Part shown: positions 34,737-46,008 of the stretch, piece by piece | Layout: each line of letters starts with the position of its first letter | How positions within the stretch are numbered: position 1 is the stretch's first letter | NCBI RefSeq assembly: GCF_037893015.1 | Contig: NC_133663.1 | Location: forward strand, 221,615,753 to 221,679,752 | DNA length: 64,000 nucleotides | Source: Macrotis lagotis | Taxonomy: Eukaryota > Chordata > Mammalia > Peramelemorphia > Peramelidae | Direction: 5' to 3' | Notes under the pieces: model-generated | What the model saw: the letters and a program-made list of their open reading frames with translations, nothing else | What the model was told of the DNA's origin: nothing | The model's database searches: none | Program-made: the position numbers and the translations under genes

Positions 34737-34898
34737 TACTGACAGAAAGATAGTATTAGTATAGCAGATACAGCTATAACATATACTGCTTCTCTGTAAC
34801 TATGGGGAACCATATAACTTCTCAGTTGCCCAGGCAACTCTCTAAGATTCTAACTTTCAGCAAATGAACCTAACAACTGTTAAGAATTACTTTCTTTG

Positions 34899-37800
34899 CT
34901 AATAATAAATTGCAGAAAGGCAGAAATAGTGAATACATATTTTTCAGATCACAATATAATAAAAATCATATGCAATATTGGGCCGTAGACCCTGAACTAA
35001 TTGGAAAATGAATAACTTCCCTTTAAAGAATGAGTGGATCAAACAACAAATTATAGAAAGAATTAATTATTTTATCCTAGACAATGACAATAATGAAACA
35101 ACATACCAAAACCTATGGGATTCACTCAAAGCAGCTGTCAGGAGATATAGTATATCTTTAAATGCTTACATGAATAAATTAGAGAAGGAGGAATTCAATG
35201 AACTTTAGTTTATGCAACTAAAAAATTAGAGAAAGAACAAATTAAAAAACCCCAATTAAATACCGAATTAGAAATTCTAAAAATTAAAGAAGAAATTAAT
35301 AAAATTGAAAATAAAAAAACCTATTGAATTAATAAATAAAACCAAGAGTTGGTTTTACAGAAAAAAACAATAAAATTGATAAACCTCTGGTCAATTTGAT
35401 TAAAAAAAGAAGAAAACCAAATTGCTAGTATCATAAATGAAAAAGGTGAACTCACCACCCATGAGGAAGAAATTAAAGTAATAATTCAGAATTATTTTGC
35501 CCAACTCTATGCCAATAATTTGACAATCTAAGTGAAATGGACAAATATTTACAAAAATATAAGTTGCCCAGGTGAAATGAAGAGGAGATTAAATACCTAA
35601 ACAACCCCATCTCAGAAAAAGAAATTCAACAAGCCATTATTGAACTCCCTAAGAAAAAATCTCCAGGGCCTGATGGATTCACAAGTGAATTCTACCAAAC
35701 ACTTAAGAAACAATTGATTCCAATTCTATATAAACTCTGGGAAAATAGGAGAAGACAGAACTCTGCCTAACTCTTTCTATGACACCAATATGGTGTTGAT
35801 ACCTAAACCAGGAAGAGTTAAAACAAAGAAAGAAAATTATAGACCTATCTCCCTGATGAATATAGATGCAAGAAATCTGAAATAAAATCTTAGCAAAACA
35901 ATTACAACAAGTTATCACTGGGATAATACATTTTGACCAAGTAGGATTTAACCCAGGAATGCAGGATTGATTCAATATTAGGAAAGCTGTTAGTATAATT
36001 AATTATATCAACAACAAACCTATTAGAAATCATATGGTTATATCAATAGATGCTGAAAAAGCTTTTGACAAAATACAGCACCCATTCCTACTAAAAACAC
36101 TAGAGAGTGTAGGAATAAATGAACTGTTCCTTAGAATATATAACCAGTGTCTATCTGAAACCATCAACAAGCATTATATTCAATGGGGCATTCAATGCCC
36201 CAATGCCCCAATGAGGCATTTCCAATAAGATGAGAGGTGAAACAAGGATGCCTATTATCACCACTACTATTCAATATCATATTAGAAAAGTTAGCTTCAG
36301 CAATTAGAGAAGAAAAATAAATTGAAGGAATTACAATTGGGAAGAAAGAGACAAAACTGTCACTCTTTGCAGATGACATGGATGATAAGCCTAGAGAATC
36401 CCAACAAATCATCCAAAAAAACTACTGGAAACAATTAGCAATTTCAGCAAACTTGCAGGATATAAAGTAAACCCTCATTAATCTTCAACTTTTCTATATA
36501 TATGACTAGTAAGATAGAGCAGGAAGAGCTAGAAAGCGAAATTCCATTCAAAGTAAATTCAGACATTATAAAATACCTGGGAGTCTAATTTGCGAAGAAA
36601 GACTCAGAAACTTTATGAAAACAATTACAAAACACTTCTCACACAAATTAAATCACAATTAAATAACTGGGCAAACATCAACTGCTCATGGATAGGTAGA
36701 GCTAATATAATAAAAAATGAGAATTCTACCAAAATTAAACTACCTGTTTAGTGCCCTACCAATCAAAATTCCAAAAAAACTACTTTAATGAGTTGGAAAA
36801 AGTTGTAAGTTCATATGGAGAAATAAAAAGTCAAGAATTTCCAGGGATTCAATGAAAAAAAAGTGCAAAAGAAGGTGGCTTAGCCTTGCAAGATCTAAAA
36901 TTATATTATAAAGCATCAGTCATCAAAACTGTCTACCATTGGCTAAGAAATGGAGTGGTGGACCAGCGGAATAGACTAGGTGCAATGGCAGGAAACAATT
37001 ATAGTAATCTGCTGTTTGATAAGCCCAAAGAGTCCAGTTAATGGGAGGAAAAACTCTTCAATAAAAACTGCTGGGAAAATTAGAAGTTAGTATGGAAGAA
37101 ACTTAGATTAGACCAACACCTCACACCCTATATCAAAATGAGATCAAAATAGATACAGGATTTAGACATAAAAAAAATTATATGCAAACTAGAAGATCAA
37201 GGAGTAGTTTACCTGTCAGATCTATGGAAAGGGAAGCAGTTTATGACTAAGGAAGAGATGGAGAACATCACTAAAAACAAACGATGATTTTGATTACATT
37301 AAATTAAAAAGCTTTTGCACAGAAAAAAACACTGTAACCAAGATTAAAAGAAATGTAGTAAACTGGGAAACAATTGTTACAACTAATATTTCTGATAAAG
37401 CACTCATTTCTAAAATATACAGAGAACTGAGTCATATTTTTTAAAAAAGCCATTCCCCAATTGACAAATGGTCAAAGGATATGCAAAGTCAATTTACAGA
37501 TAAGGAGATCAAAGCAATCTATAGTCATATGAAAAATTGCTCTAAATCATTACTTATTAGAGAAATGCAAATTAAAGCTTCTCTGAGGTATCACCTCACA
37601 CCTCTCAGACTGGCCAATATGACCAGAAAGGACAATGATCATTGTTGGAAGGGTTGTTGGAAATCTGGGAAACTAATGCATTGTTGGTGGAGCTGTGAAC
37701 TCGTCCAACCTTTCTGGAGAGAAACTTGGAAGTATTCCCAAAGGGCAACAAAAATGTGCACACCCTTTGATCCAGCAATACCACTACTGGGTCTATACCC

Positions 37801-38441
37801 TGAAGAGATGACAGAAAAGGGTAAAAACATCATTTGTTCAAAAATATTCATAACAGCCCTATTTGTGGTGGCAAAGAAATGGAAATCAATAAATGTCCTT
37901 CAATTGGGGAATGGCTTAGCAAACTGGTATATGTATGTCATTGAACACTATTGTTCAATTAGAAACCAGGAGAGATGGGAAGTCAGGGAAGCCTGCATGA
38001 ATTGATGCTGAGTGAGATGAGCAAAACCAGAAAAACATTGTACACGCTAACAGCAACATGGAGGTGATGATCAATCTTGATGGACTCACTCATTCCATTA
38101 GTGCAACAATCAGGGACAATTTGGCACTCTCTGCAATGGAGAATGCCATCTGTATCCAGAGAAAGAACTGTGGAGTTTGAACAAAGACCAAGGACTATTA
38201 CCTTTAATTCAGAAAAAAAAATGATATCTTATTGTCTGATCTTGCTATCTCTTATACTTTATGTTTCTTCCTTAAGGATATGATTTCTCTCTCATCACAT
38301 TCAACTTGGATCAATGTATACCATGGAAACAATGTAAAAGACTGACAAATTGTCTTTTGTGGGGGGTGGGAGGAGGGAAGTAATATTAGGGGGAAAATTG
38401 TAAACCTCAAAATAAATAAAATCTTTACAATTAAAAAAAAC
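34899..38441 (+). mobile_element. 5'-truncated L1 with most of ORF2, 3' UTR and 14 bp TSD
   Basis: A 3.5 kb insertion. AATTACTTTCTTTG occurs at 34885-34898 and again at 38442-38455, a perfect 14 bp target-site duplication. ORF2 enters near the end of the endonuclease domain. Reverse transcriptase motifs are readable: '[12 protein letters not shown]' (35666-35700), 'DAEKAFDKIQHPFL' (36049-36090) and the catalytic FADD (36366-36377). The C-terminal region reads 'GCWKSGKLMHCWWSCELVQP' (37645-37705), and ORF2 ends at a stop at 38003-38005. The 3' UTR ends with AATAAATAAAATC and a short A8 tail. ORF2 is split by many frameshifts and stops. One local duplication, 'CCAATGCCCCAATG' near 36190-36212, is also present. 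Confidence 0.93.
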
Positions 38442-38468
38442 AATTACTTTCTTTGAGTTCCTTACACT

Positions 38469-38507
38469 GATGATGATGATGATGATTATGATAATAATAA
38501 TAATAAT
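38469..38507. repeat. (GAT)n(AAT)n microsatellite
   Basis: About 40 bp of GAT then AAT triplets, just 3' of the L1 insertion. Confidence 0.93.
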
Positions 38508-38509
38508 TT

Positions 38510-38575
38510 TTTTGTCATTCATTTTCAAAAAGACCATGACATCAGGGAAGTGATGCCATGACAAGCATCTGAATT
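38510..38575 (-). repeat. Dispersed repeat family X, copy 2 (end fragment)
   Basis: 'GACCATGACATCAGGGAAGT' and 'GATGCCATGACAAGC' are the complement of 'CATAGCATTACCTTCCTGAT' and the following bases in copy 3 (50305-50340). Confidence 0.55.
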
Positions 38576-39100
38576 ACTACTGATAGAAAGAGGAATTCTT
38601 TATTACAGAATTTTGGTTAAATGTCAACTATCATACATAATTAATCATATTCTAAATTGTGTTATAGTCATATTCATGCTGTCTTAAATTACCTAGACTC
38701 AGAATCTTAGTCATTCCTTCCTATTCCTTTCTTTCAATTACAAATTCAACTAACATCCAAGTCCTGTCAAATTGCATTTCTAAAATGATTCTTACATCCA
38801 CAATGCACCACATTAGAGACAACAGAAAAAAAAATCACCAATTTTGGAATGAACAAGCTCCCCCCTCCACAAGGTGAGCCTCAGATGGCCTTTTATCATG
38901 ATCTGCTTTAGGTAATTTGAGATTGTTCAAGGTATCACTTTTGTCAAATATCAGGAAGTCAGGAAATACAAGAACACTGACAAAGTACAGAAATATGAGC
39001 TGTTTATGTCCTACAATCATTAAACTAGTTTCAAATTTAAACTGTGAAAGCTGTTTCTGTTCCACGTTATTTTGTTTCACGCTAAATTTATCTTTGTATA
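38576..39100. other. Unassigned intergenic sequence
   Basis: No gene or nameable repeat seen. Confidence 0.45.
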
Positions 39101-39350
39101 GGAGCAACTAGATGATGTAGTGGATAGGTTTGCAGTCAGGAAAACCTGAGTTAAAATCTAGCCCCAGTCACTACCTAGCTGTGTGACCCTGAGCAAGTCA
39201 TTTAATTGTTCTTTGCCTCAGTTTCCCCAACTGTAAAGTGGGAATAATAGCAGCACCTACCTCACAGAGTTGCTATCAGAATGTGATATCTTTATTAAAA
39301 AGCACTTAGCACAGTGCGTGGAACCTAGTAGTTTCTATTTAAATGCTTAT
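39101..39350 (+). mobile_element. MIR-type CORE-SINE
   Basis: 'CTAGATGATGTAGTGGATAG', 'CTAGCTGTGTGACCCTGAGC', 'TTTGCCTCAGTTTCCCCAAC', 'CACCTACCTCACAGAGTTGC', 'AGCACTTAGCACAGTGCGTG'. Near full-length. Confidence 0.88.
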
Positions 39351-39366
39351 TTTTTCTTTTTTCCTT

Positions 39367-39515
39367 CCTTGCTGTGTGACCCTGAACAAGTCATTACTTT
39401 GTTTGCCTGAGTTTCCTAATTGGTAAAAATTAGGCTATTAATAGTTCTTGTGAGGTTCTTGGGAGGATCAAATGAAATAAGATTTGTAAAGCACAATGTA
39501 CCTGGAACATTATTA
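39367..39515 (+). mobile_element. MIR-type CORE-SINE fragment
   Basis: A second, shorter copy downstream of 39101-39350: 'CTTGCTGTGTGACCCTGAAC', 'GAGGATCAAATGAAATAAG' and 'ATTTGTAAAGCACAATGTAC'. Confidence 0.8.
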
Positions 39516-39907
39516 TTAATAGGAATAGTAGTAACAATTGACCCACTCTTAGGCAAGGGCAAGGCTTTAGAGAGTCTCAGCTCTGAACTAAATTCAAACA
39601 ACTCATTAATAATAAAGGCTTGAAACATAATACCATAATCCATAGTTCCCATTATATTCTCCTGGAAAGTTAATAAATAATCAGTATTATCAATAATAAT
39701 AAAAATAATCAAAATGGGAAATATTTAGTGGAACATTGCTAGACATTTATCTCCCTTTTACCTCAACTCTTTACTATCTGAATAACTTCCTGAAGTGCCA
39801 ATTTTTCCTGGAAAGCCAGGCCAGGGCTTACTATTGGTGGTCATTCTTTCCTCCAAGAGTCATTGCTGAAAGGGGCTCCTCAGGTACCCAGGAATTTCAA
39901 GCCTCTA

Positions 39908-40035
39908 GAGCTCAGAGGGTAGCAAGATGACTCAATGGATGAGGCACTAGAGTCAATAACACCTGAGTTCAAATCCAACCTCAGACTCTCATTGTGTGAC
40001 CTTGGGCAAGTCATTTAACCTCTGTTTGCCTGATC
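39908..40035 (+). mobile_element. Marsupial tRNA-derived SINE
   Basis: 'GGTAGCAAGATGACTCAATG', 'CACCTGAGTTCAAATCCAAC', 'GACCTTGGGCAAGTCATTTA', 'ACCTCTGTTTGCCTGATCC'. Confidence 0.82.
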
Positions 40036-40689
40036 CAGTGGGGAGTGAAATAACCATCCAATGGTTATCAAGAAAACCACAAATAAAGACTCAGACATGT
40101 CTAAGAACAGAACTCACAGGGTTGACTCTCAGACTTGAAACATCTATTACAGAAGCACTCTTTGGTTACCTACTCTCAGAAAAGAAATAAAGTGTATTAA
40201 GCAGCCAAATTCTTGAGACCCTGTCAGGGTTCACCCAACATAGAAGCCCCTGACAGGTACTGATCAAGGGGGAAATTCCAGAGAGTCCCATGCATTATGA
40301 GAGCCTGAGTAGAAGTTATCACTCCCATTGAAGTCTATTGAGTGGATGCCTCTTTCTGCTCAGTGGCTGATATGCTTCATCATTTATGAGCTCTAAATCC
40401 TTCAGCCCTGAATACATTTGTCCTTAGTAGGGCTCAGTACATACTCTATGGAATATAGTGTAGTACAAACCCCCTTGTATATCTCCTAAATCTGGACAGT
40501 AAACTCCACAATTAGAAAGGCCATGATATATGGTTTCATATTTGTACCATCTTGTATTTGGAAGATCCAGTTTTATTGGTTTTATTGAGATCTAGTCTTA
40601 ATAACCTAACCTCTACCTAAATCACAGAGCTGTTGTGAGGATCAAATAAGATGACTGTAAAATGCTTACCACATTTCTTGTTCAGTGTA
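40036..40689. other. Mostly unassigned; MIR 3' fragment near 40600-40670
   Basis: 'AGCTGTTGTGAGGATCAAAT' and 'GACTGTAAAATGCTTACCAC' at 40628-40672 look like a MIR 3' half. The rest is unassigned. Confidence 0.45.
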
Positions 40690-40920
40690 TACAACTCTAT
40701 GTCACCCATGGACTTTTTCATCCATGGGTTTTCTTAGCAAAGATACAAGATGAATTTAGCATTTCCTTCTCCAGCAAGTCTTCATTTTTAAGAACATAAA
40801 GAGAGATTAGCTACCCAGGATTATACAACTAGCCAGAATCCGAAATTGTATTTGAACTCAGATCTTCCTGACTCTAGGTCTGGTCCTTTACTTACTGTAT
40901 CACCACATGCCCCACCTAGT
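40690..40920 (-). mobile_element. MAR1-type SINE
   Basis: The complement carries the tail and body of MAR1: 'CTCTATGTCACCCATGGACT', 'TTTTCTTAGCAAAGATACAA', 'GCATTTCCTTCTCCAGC', then 'TTTGAACTCAGATCTTCCTG' and the head complement ending 'CACATGCCCCACCTAG'. Confidence 0.8.
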
Positions 40921-41049
40921 ATATAGTAAATGTTATACAAATGTAATTATTATTTATGTACTGATAGCATAGGGCCTAAGTACTAGGAATCAGATAAAAG
41001 GGAAAACTAGATAGTAAAATAATAATTGATGGAGACTTTACCATCTCCC

Positions 41050-42100
41050 TTAGGCAAATCTAACAGAAAGATAAATGAGAAAGAACTTAGGGTCCTAAAA
41101 TAAAGTTTAGAAAACTTAGAAATGATAAGACTCTGGTGATTACAGAATGGAAATTATAAAACATATCTATTTCTCATCTTTGTCACTTTTACAAAAAGTG
41201 AGCATTTTTTAAGGTATAAAGTACCAGAAACATGCAAAAATAAATCTGAAATATTAAATGCAGCTTTTATAAACCATGGAACAATAAAAATTATAATCAG
41301 ATAGAAATTTTGAAAAAATTGATTCAGTCTTAAATGGAAACTAAAACTGCTCCTAAATAATGAGCAAGTCAAAGGATAAAACATAGAAACAATAAATTAT
41401 TTTTTCAAAGAAAGGTATAACAAGACTATATAAAACTATTGAAATGCAGCCAAAGCATCCTTAGAGGAAATTTTTATGACTCTAAGTATTTTCATTAAAA
41501 AAGTAGAGGAAGAAAGGATCGATGAAGTGACAATACAACTAAAAAAAATCCCTAAAAAGTCAACAAATTAAAACTCCCAAATAAATATAAGCAAAATGAT
41601 GAAAATCAAAGAGGAAATTATAAAAAAATTACAGGGGCAGGTAGGTGTCAAAGTGGATAGACCTGAGTTCAAATCTGACCTCAGACACTTAATTATCTAG
41701 CTCTGTGATGTTGGGCAAGTCACTCAACTCCATTACCTTGTTAAAAAAAAAAAAAAACTAAACTAAATTATGGACTTGATAAAACTATAAGCTGTCTTTT
41801 TTCCCCAAAGACTGTTTTGATTTCAAAAGAGAAAGGAAAGCCAAATTACCAAAATCAAAGAAATAAAAAAGGGAATTCATGACAAATAAAGAGAAAATTA
41901 AAATAAATTGTTAGTAACTATTATTCCCAATTATATCTCCCCAAAGCTTAAATGAATGTATAAATATTTATAAAAATATAAAATAGCTATATTAACAAGG
42001 CAAGAAATAAGAAGTTAAACGATTTAGTTTTAGAAACAGAACAACTAAACTACAAAAGAAAAAAATCCCTAAGCATTGTACCAATCCAACTCATAATAGA
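41050..42100 (+). mobile_element. Old L1 ORF2 fragment, interrupted by a SINE
   Basis: From 41340 it matches the L1 ORF2 segment after the endonuclease: 'LLNNEQVKG', 'ETINYFF', 'AAKASLEEIFMTL' and 'KVEEERIDEVTIQL'. It is collinear with the L1 at 35000-35230. The SINE at 41634-41757 is inserted in it, and ORF2-like A-rich sequence continues after it. Heavily decayed. Confidence 0.7.
41634..41757 (+). mobile_element. Marsupial tRNA-derived SINE
   Basis: 'GGGGCAGGTAGGTGTCAAAG', 'CCTGAGTTCAAATCTGACCT', 'TTGGGCAAGTCACTCAACTC' and an A14-15 tail. Confidence 0.88.
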
Positions 42101-42476
42101 TTACTTTAAAACTAGGAAAATAATAACAAAATTAATCTGTAGAGCCAAAAGATGAGGGATCACAATGAAATAATTGGGGGGGGGGAGAAGGAATGAAAGA
42201 AGACTAGTATTACCAGATCTCAAACTGGTTAAAATGACTTGCCCAGGGAGGGCACTAGAATTAAGAAGGGTGGGGGAAGACTTCCAGTAAAAGAAGACTG
42301 TAGTTGACACTTAAAAGAAACTAAGAAGGTCTGCTGCCATAAGTAGAGAAATCCTGGTGTTGAAGAGAATAGCGGGTTCAACATAAGTGAAGGAATAATA
42401 GATGAGTTACAATAACTTGTGAAACAGTAAGAAGGCCAGCAATCAAACAAAAAGCACTTTTAATAAATGCATGAAG

Positions 42477-42635
42477 AGGGGTGGCTAGGTGGCACAGTGG
42501 ATAAAACACTGGCTCTGGAGCCAGGAGTAACTGGGTTCAAATCTGGTCTCAGACACTTAATAATTACCTAGCTGTGTGGCCTTGGGCAAGCCACTTAACC
42601 TCATTTGCCTTGCAAAAGCCTAAAAAAATAAAATA
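42477..42635 (+). mobile_element. Young marsupial tRNA-derived SINE with 12 bp TSD
   Basis: Well-conserved copy: 'GGGTGGCTAGGTGGCACAGT', 'GGTTCAAATCTGGTCTCAGA', 'CTAGCTGTGTGGCCTTGGGC', 'CTCATTTGCCTTGCAAAAGC' and an AAAATAAAAT tail. AAATGCATGAAG at 42465-42476 recurs at 42636-42647, a perfect 12 bp TSD. Confidence 0.93.
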
Positions 42636-42647
42636 AAATGCATGAAG

Positions 42648-43603
42648 AAGCATTTAGAAGGTATCAGGTATGAAATATCTCAATAAAAAACCATAACTGT
42701 AGATGTTTATATGACACAATAGTTTGTTGATCACACAAATGAGCAACTTATAAGTTATAAAGAAGATGAACCAAGGTGACCTTGGACAAGTCAATCAAAC
42801 TTTTTGAAACTCCTTTTCATCATCTGTAAAAGGGGAAAGATAGACTAGTTGATTTCTAATGTCTCAGTTCTAAATATGTGATTCTATATTTTTAAGTCAT
42901 GGTTTGGAAATCTAGATACTCTAGATACTTCTCAGTTGCCATTTTCTTAGCCAGCTATTCTCTTCCCAAAGTTGTTTTTTTTCCCTGAATTTCCTACATT
43001 CAATCACCATGATTAATGAAACCACTATCAGCACTTCCAAAGTCTTCAGTTTCCTGACCAGAACTTCATTTTCTTAGCATTGCTTTCCAGGGTCCTTCTA
43101 TAGTAAGGATTTTTAATTTGGGATCCACATATCTCACTAACTTCTTACTCAAATTTACCATTTCTTCAATTTACAGACAAGGACAATAACTAGCATTATT
43201 CTGGGGAGAGGTCCATAGACTTTTTCAGATTGTCATAGGGGTCCATTACACAAAAAAAGGTTAAGAACTCCTATTCTAGTGATATAATTTTTCCCCAAAG
43301 GGGTAGTGGTCATGTTTGGTGATAATTCTTTGGAAGTTGTTGGTAATCAACAAGCATTCACTCACCAAGTGCTTTGATTCAGATTTATGACTCATTGATC
43401 TTTGTGATAAGAGATCCAAGGCAAATTTAATCTTGATATCACTGACACATGATAGGGAGAAAGGAATAAGCATTTATTCAGTGGGATTAATAATTGAATT
43501 TTGACTATAGAAGGTTACCCTTTTAGGAGCAGAAAAAAGAAAGTTGAAATGTGTTCATTTATATGTAGATGTATTTATATACATATATAGATATAAACAT
43601 ACA
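42648..43603. other. Unassigned intergenic sequence
   Basis: A short 'TTGGACAAGTCAATCAAAC' and 'CATCTGTAAAAGG' stretch near 42785-42840 is a SINE-body fragment. Otherwise no gene or nameable repeat. Confidence 0.45.
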
Positions 43604-43772
43604 TACAGCTAGATGGTACAGTGGATAAAGTGCCAGACTTAGAATTAAAATCCAACCTCAGACAATTACTAGTTAATGGGCAAGTTATTTAACTCTGTTT
43701 GCCTCAGGATCTTTGGGAAGAAAACCCCAAGTGGGGTCAGAAAGAGACACCTCAAAACAATTGAACAACTAT
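43604..43772 (+). mobile_element. MAR1-type SINE, internally deleted
   Basis: 'CAGCTAGATGGTACAGTGGA', 'CCAACCTCAGACAATTACTA', then, lacking the middle, the tail 'GAAAACCCCAAGTGGGGTCA'. Confidence 0.82.
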
Positions 43773-43892
43773 GTATATACCCATATATGGGTATGTGTAT
43801 ATGTATGTATGTATGTATGTGTATATGTAGATAGACAGACAGACAGAGAGATAACCAGTCAAATAGACAGGTAAGTAGGTAGGTAGATAGAG
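43773..43892. repeat. TATG/TAGA/GACA compound microsatellite
   Basis: About 120 bp of four-base units immediately after a MAR1-type SINE, as often arises from SINE tails. Confidence 0.9.
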
Positions 43893-44169
43893 TGGGTATG
43901 TTTGTGAGTATATTTCACTGTAATCACTTTCCTCCATAATCCCACATATTTTATTTTATGCATATAAAAATAATTTTCTGAGAAGAAATCCACAGATCTT
44001 ACCACATTGCTCTAGGGTTAAAGACTAAGTAAGATTTAATAGTCTTTTATTTTATAGGAGAAATCAGCCTAAAAAGGATGGGAAAACACTCAGAAATGAC
44101 ATTCTAATGTTACAAGTAGAAATTGTTCTGAGGAGGGGAATTGTTCTGAGGAGAGGCAATTGTCGACAG

Positions 44170-44436
44170 TGCAGGACTTGCAAAAGCCCAAATGTTGTCC
44201 CAGTTTTTAATAAAGGAAAAAGAGTGGAATTTGCAAACTATAGACCAGTGAGCTTGATTTCTTCTATTCCTAGCAAAATTCTGATGTAATTAAGTTGAAT
44301 GGGAAGCAAATATCTCTAAAAACTTGCTAAGTTTCATCAAGAATAGAACATGCTAGACCTTATTTTTCTTTTTTGACAAGCTAAGCAGATCACAGAAATG
44401 CTGTATAAATGCTATATGAGCATAGCACAGTTTAGA
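44170..44436 (+). mobile_element. CR1/L3-clade LINE reverse transcriptase fragment
   Basis: Translation gives 'NVVPVFNKGKRVEFANYRPV' then 'SLISSIPSKIL'. This is the CR1-clade reverse transcriptase opening 'P.FKKG....NYRPVSL.S.PGKILE'. Downstream 44330-44400 has 'TTTCATCAAGAATAGAACAT', the nucleotide sequence that follows in L3-like elements. Ancient. Confidence 0.75.
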
Positions 44437-44668
44437 ATAGATAATAGGGTAGATAGAACACTTGGGTCTAGAATATGGAAGACCCGAGTTTAAATCTGAC
44501 CTCCAATATTTATTAACTGGGCAAGTCTCTTCACTCTGTTTGCCTTAGTTTCCTCATCTGTATAATGAGCTGGAAAAGAAAATGGCAAACCATTCCAGTA
44601 ATTTTGCCAAGAAAACTCCATATGTGATAACAAAGAGTTAGGTATGACTGAATAACAACAGCCACAAA
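44437..44668 (+). mobile_element. MAR1-type SINE, near full length
   Basis: 'GGTAGATAGAACACTTGGGT', 'GAGTTTAAATCTGACCTCCA', 'TTTCCTCATCTGTATAATGA', 'GGCAAACCATTCCAGTAATT' and the BovB/RTE-like tail ending 'AGGTATGACTGAATAACAA'. Confidence 0.87.
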
Positions 44669-45885
44669 CCACAGCTTTAGCATTGCATGAAGTTTCCAAC
44701 AAAGCATTTGGCAAAATCAAGATATTCCTGTGGAAAATAATGGAGAGGTATGGGTAAGATAATAATACAGTGAGGTGGATTTAGAAAAGGTTCACTAACT
44801 AAAATGGAAATATATGATCTTTAGCAAATTACTTGAGCCCAGAGTGCCCTCTGCTGAAAACACAACCTGTTTGAGAAAAAAAAAAATCAGGTAAACAGAC
44901 TTTCAGAAATCTATAGCCCTTGTTTATGCCTCTTTACCTGAGATATCTGAGCCTAAAGAAGACAACATTTCTGTTGTGCTAGATTCAATAACTGGAGGAA
45001 TTCAACCAAAGTCTATTTTCCTAGGAAGGGAATGAGAGACTTCAAGAGCCTAAATTTATGCATTGTAACTGAGACCAAACCCTGGCTTGAAGACACAGGT
45101 TTGAAGTGTTATCAATGTTTTGCCTTAGGGGGCTTAAAAGTGAAAAGCATTAACAGTAGTTGTAGATTTCATTAAGAAACAAAAGAAAAAATAAAAGGCC
45201 TCCATTTTTTTCACTAGAATGCATACAAAATATTACATCATTAAGCTTTACTTATGGGAACTCCTCAGAGGTGTTCTTCCCAATCACACAGGCCACCTTT
45301 TCCACTACATGTTTTAACTGTATGAGTTGTTTCTGTTTCTGTTTTGCTTTTGGTGTGTGGATGTATTTCTTTTTTAAAACCACTCCTTGATATAAGAAGA
45401 CAATGTCTCAACTAAATTATAATATTTTGAGGATTACAAAATGTGCCCCTTAATCAATCATTCAATAAGTATTCATTAATTACTTGCTAGGTTCCAGAAA
45501 TAGGACCCTAGAGGAGAGAGGCATACAAAACAATATAATTGTTGCTGGGTGCTGGTATCATCAGTTTAAGACTGAGAGGTCTAGAAGGTGAAAGAATTCA
45601 CATACAGCCCTGGAATTTTAAAACCTTAGGATTTATTATACAAGCCTGCAAAATTGACAAATTAAAATCTTTTCTCCTCCTGGAGAAGCAGTAAGCAGGT
45701 AGAGGACAGGTTAAATAGCAAAGGACCAAGTCAGGTGCCTGAGGGAAAAAGAAAGTGAAAAGGGAAGTCCTGGCTGAGCTGAATGTGAGAGGGAAAAGAG
45801 ATCAGCCAGAAGGACTGGGTTAATCTGGCCACATAGCATAGAGGCTCATAACTGAACCAGGTCAGGAGCACATGGCACTACCTTA
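44669..45885. other. Mostly unassigned; R1 repeat fragment near 45455-45545
   Basis: The fragment reads 'TCAATCATTCAATAAGTATT' and 'GAGAGGCATACAAAACAATA', as at the start of R1 copies. Nothing else identified. Confidence 0.4.
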
Positions 45886-45887
45886 AG

Positions 45888-46008
45888 GAGGGAGGGAGAG
45901 AGAGAGAGAGAGTCAGACAGAGACAGACAGACAGAGACAGAGAGACAGAGAAACAGAGAGAGACAGAGACAGACAGAGAGAGACAGACAGAGAGAGAGAC
46001 AGAAAGAT
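45888..46008. repeat. (GA)n/(GACA)n simple repeat
   Basis: About 120 bp of GAGA and GACAGA units. Long S/C/L-rich frames on the complement are artefacts of this repeat. Confidence 0.95.

Noticed and set aside
42477-42635. tRNA-like head of the SINE as a tRNA gene
   Set aside because: The head lacks paired acceptor and anticodon stems and leads into a SINE body with an A-rich tail. The same applies to the other SINE heads in the window.
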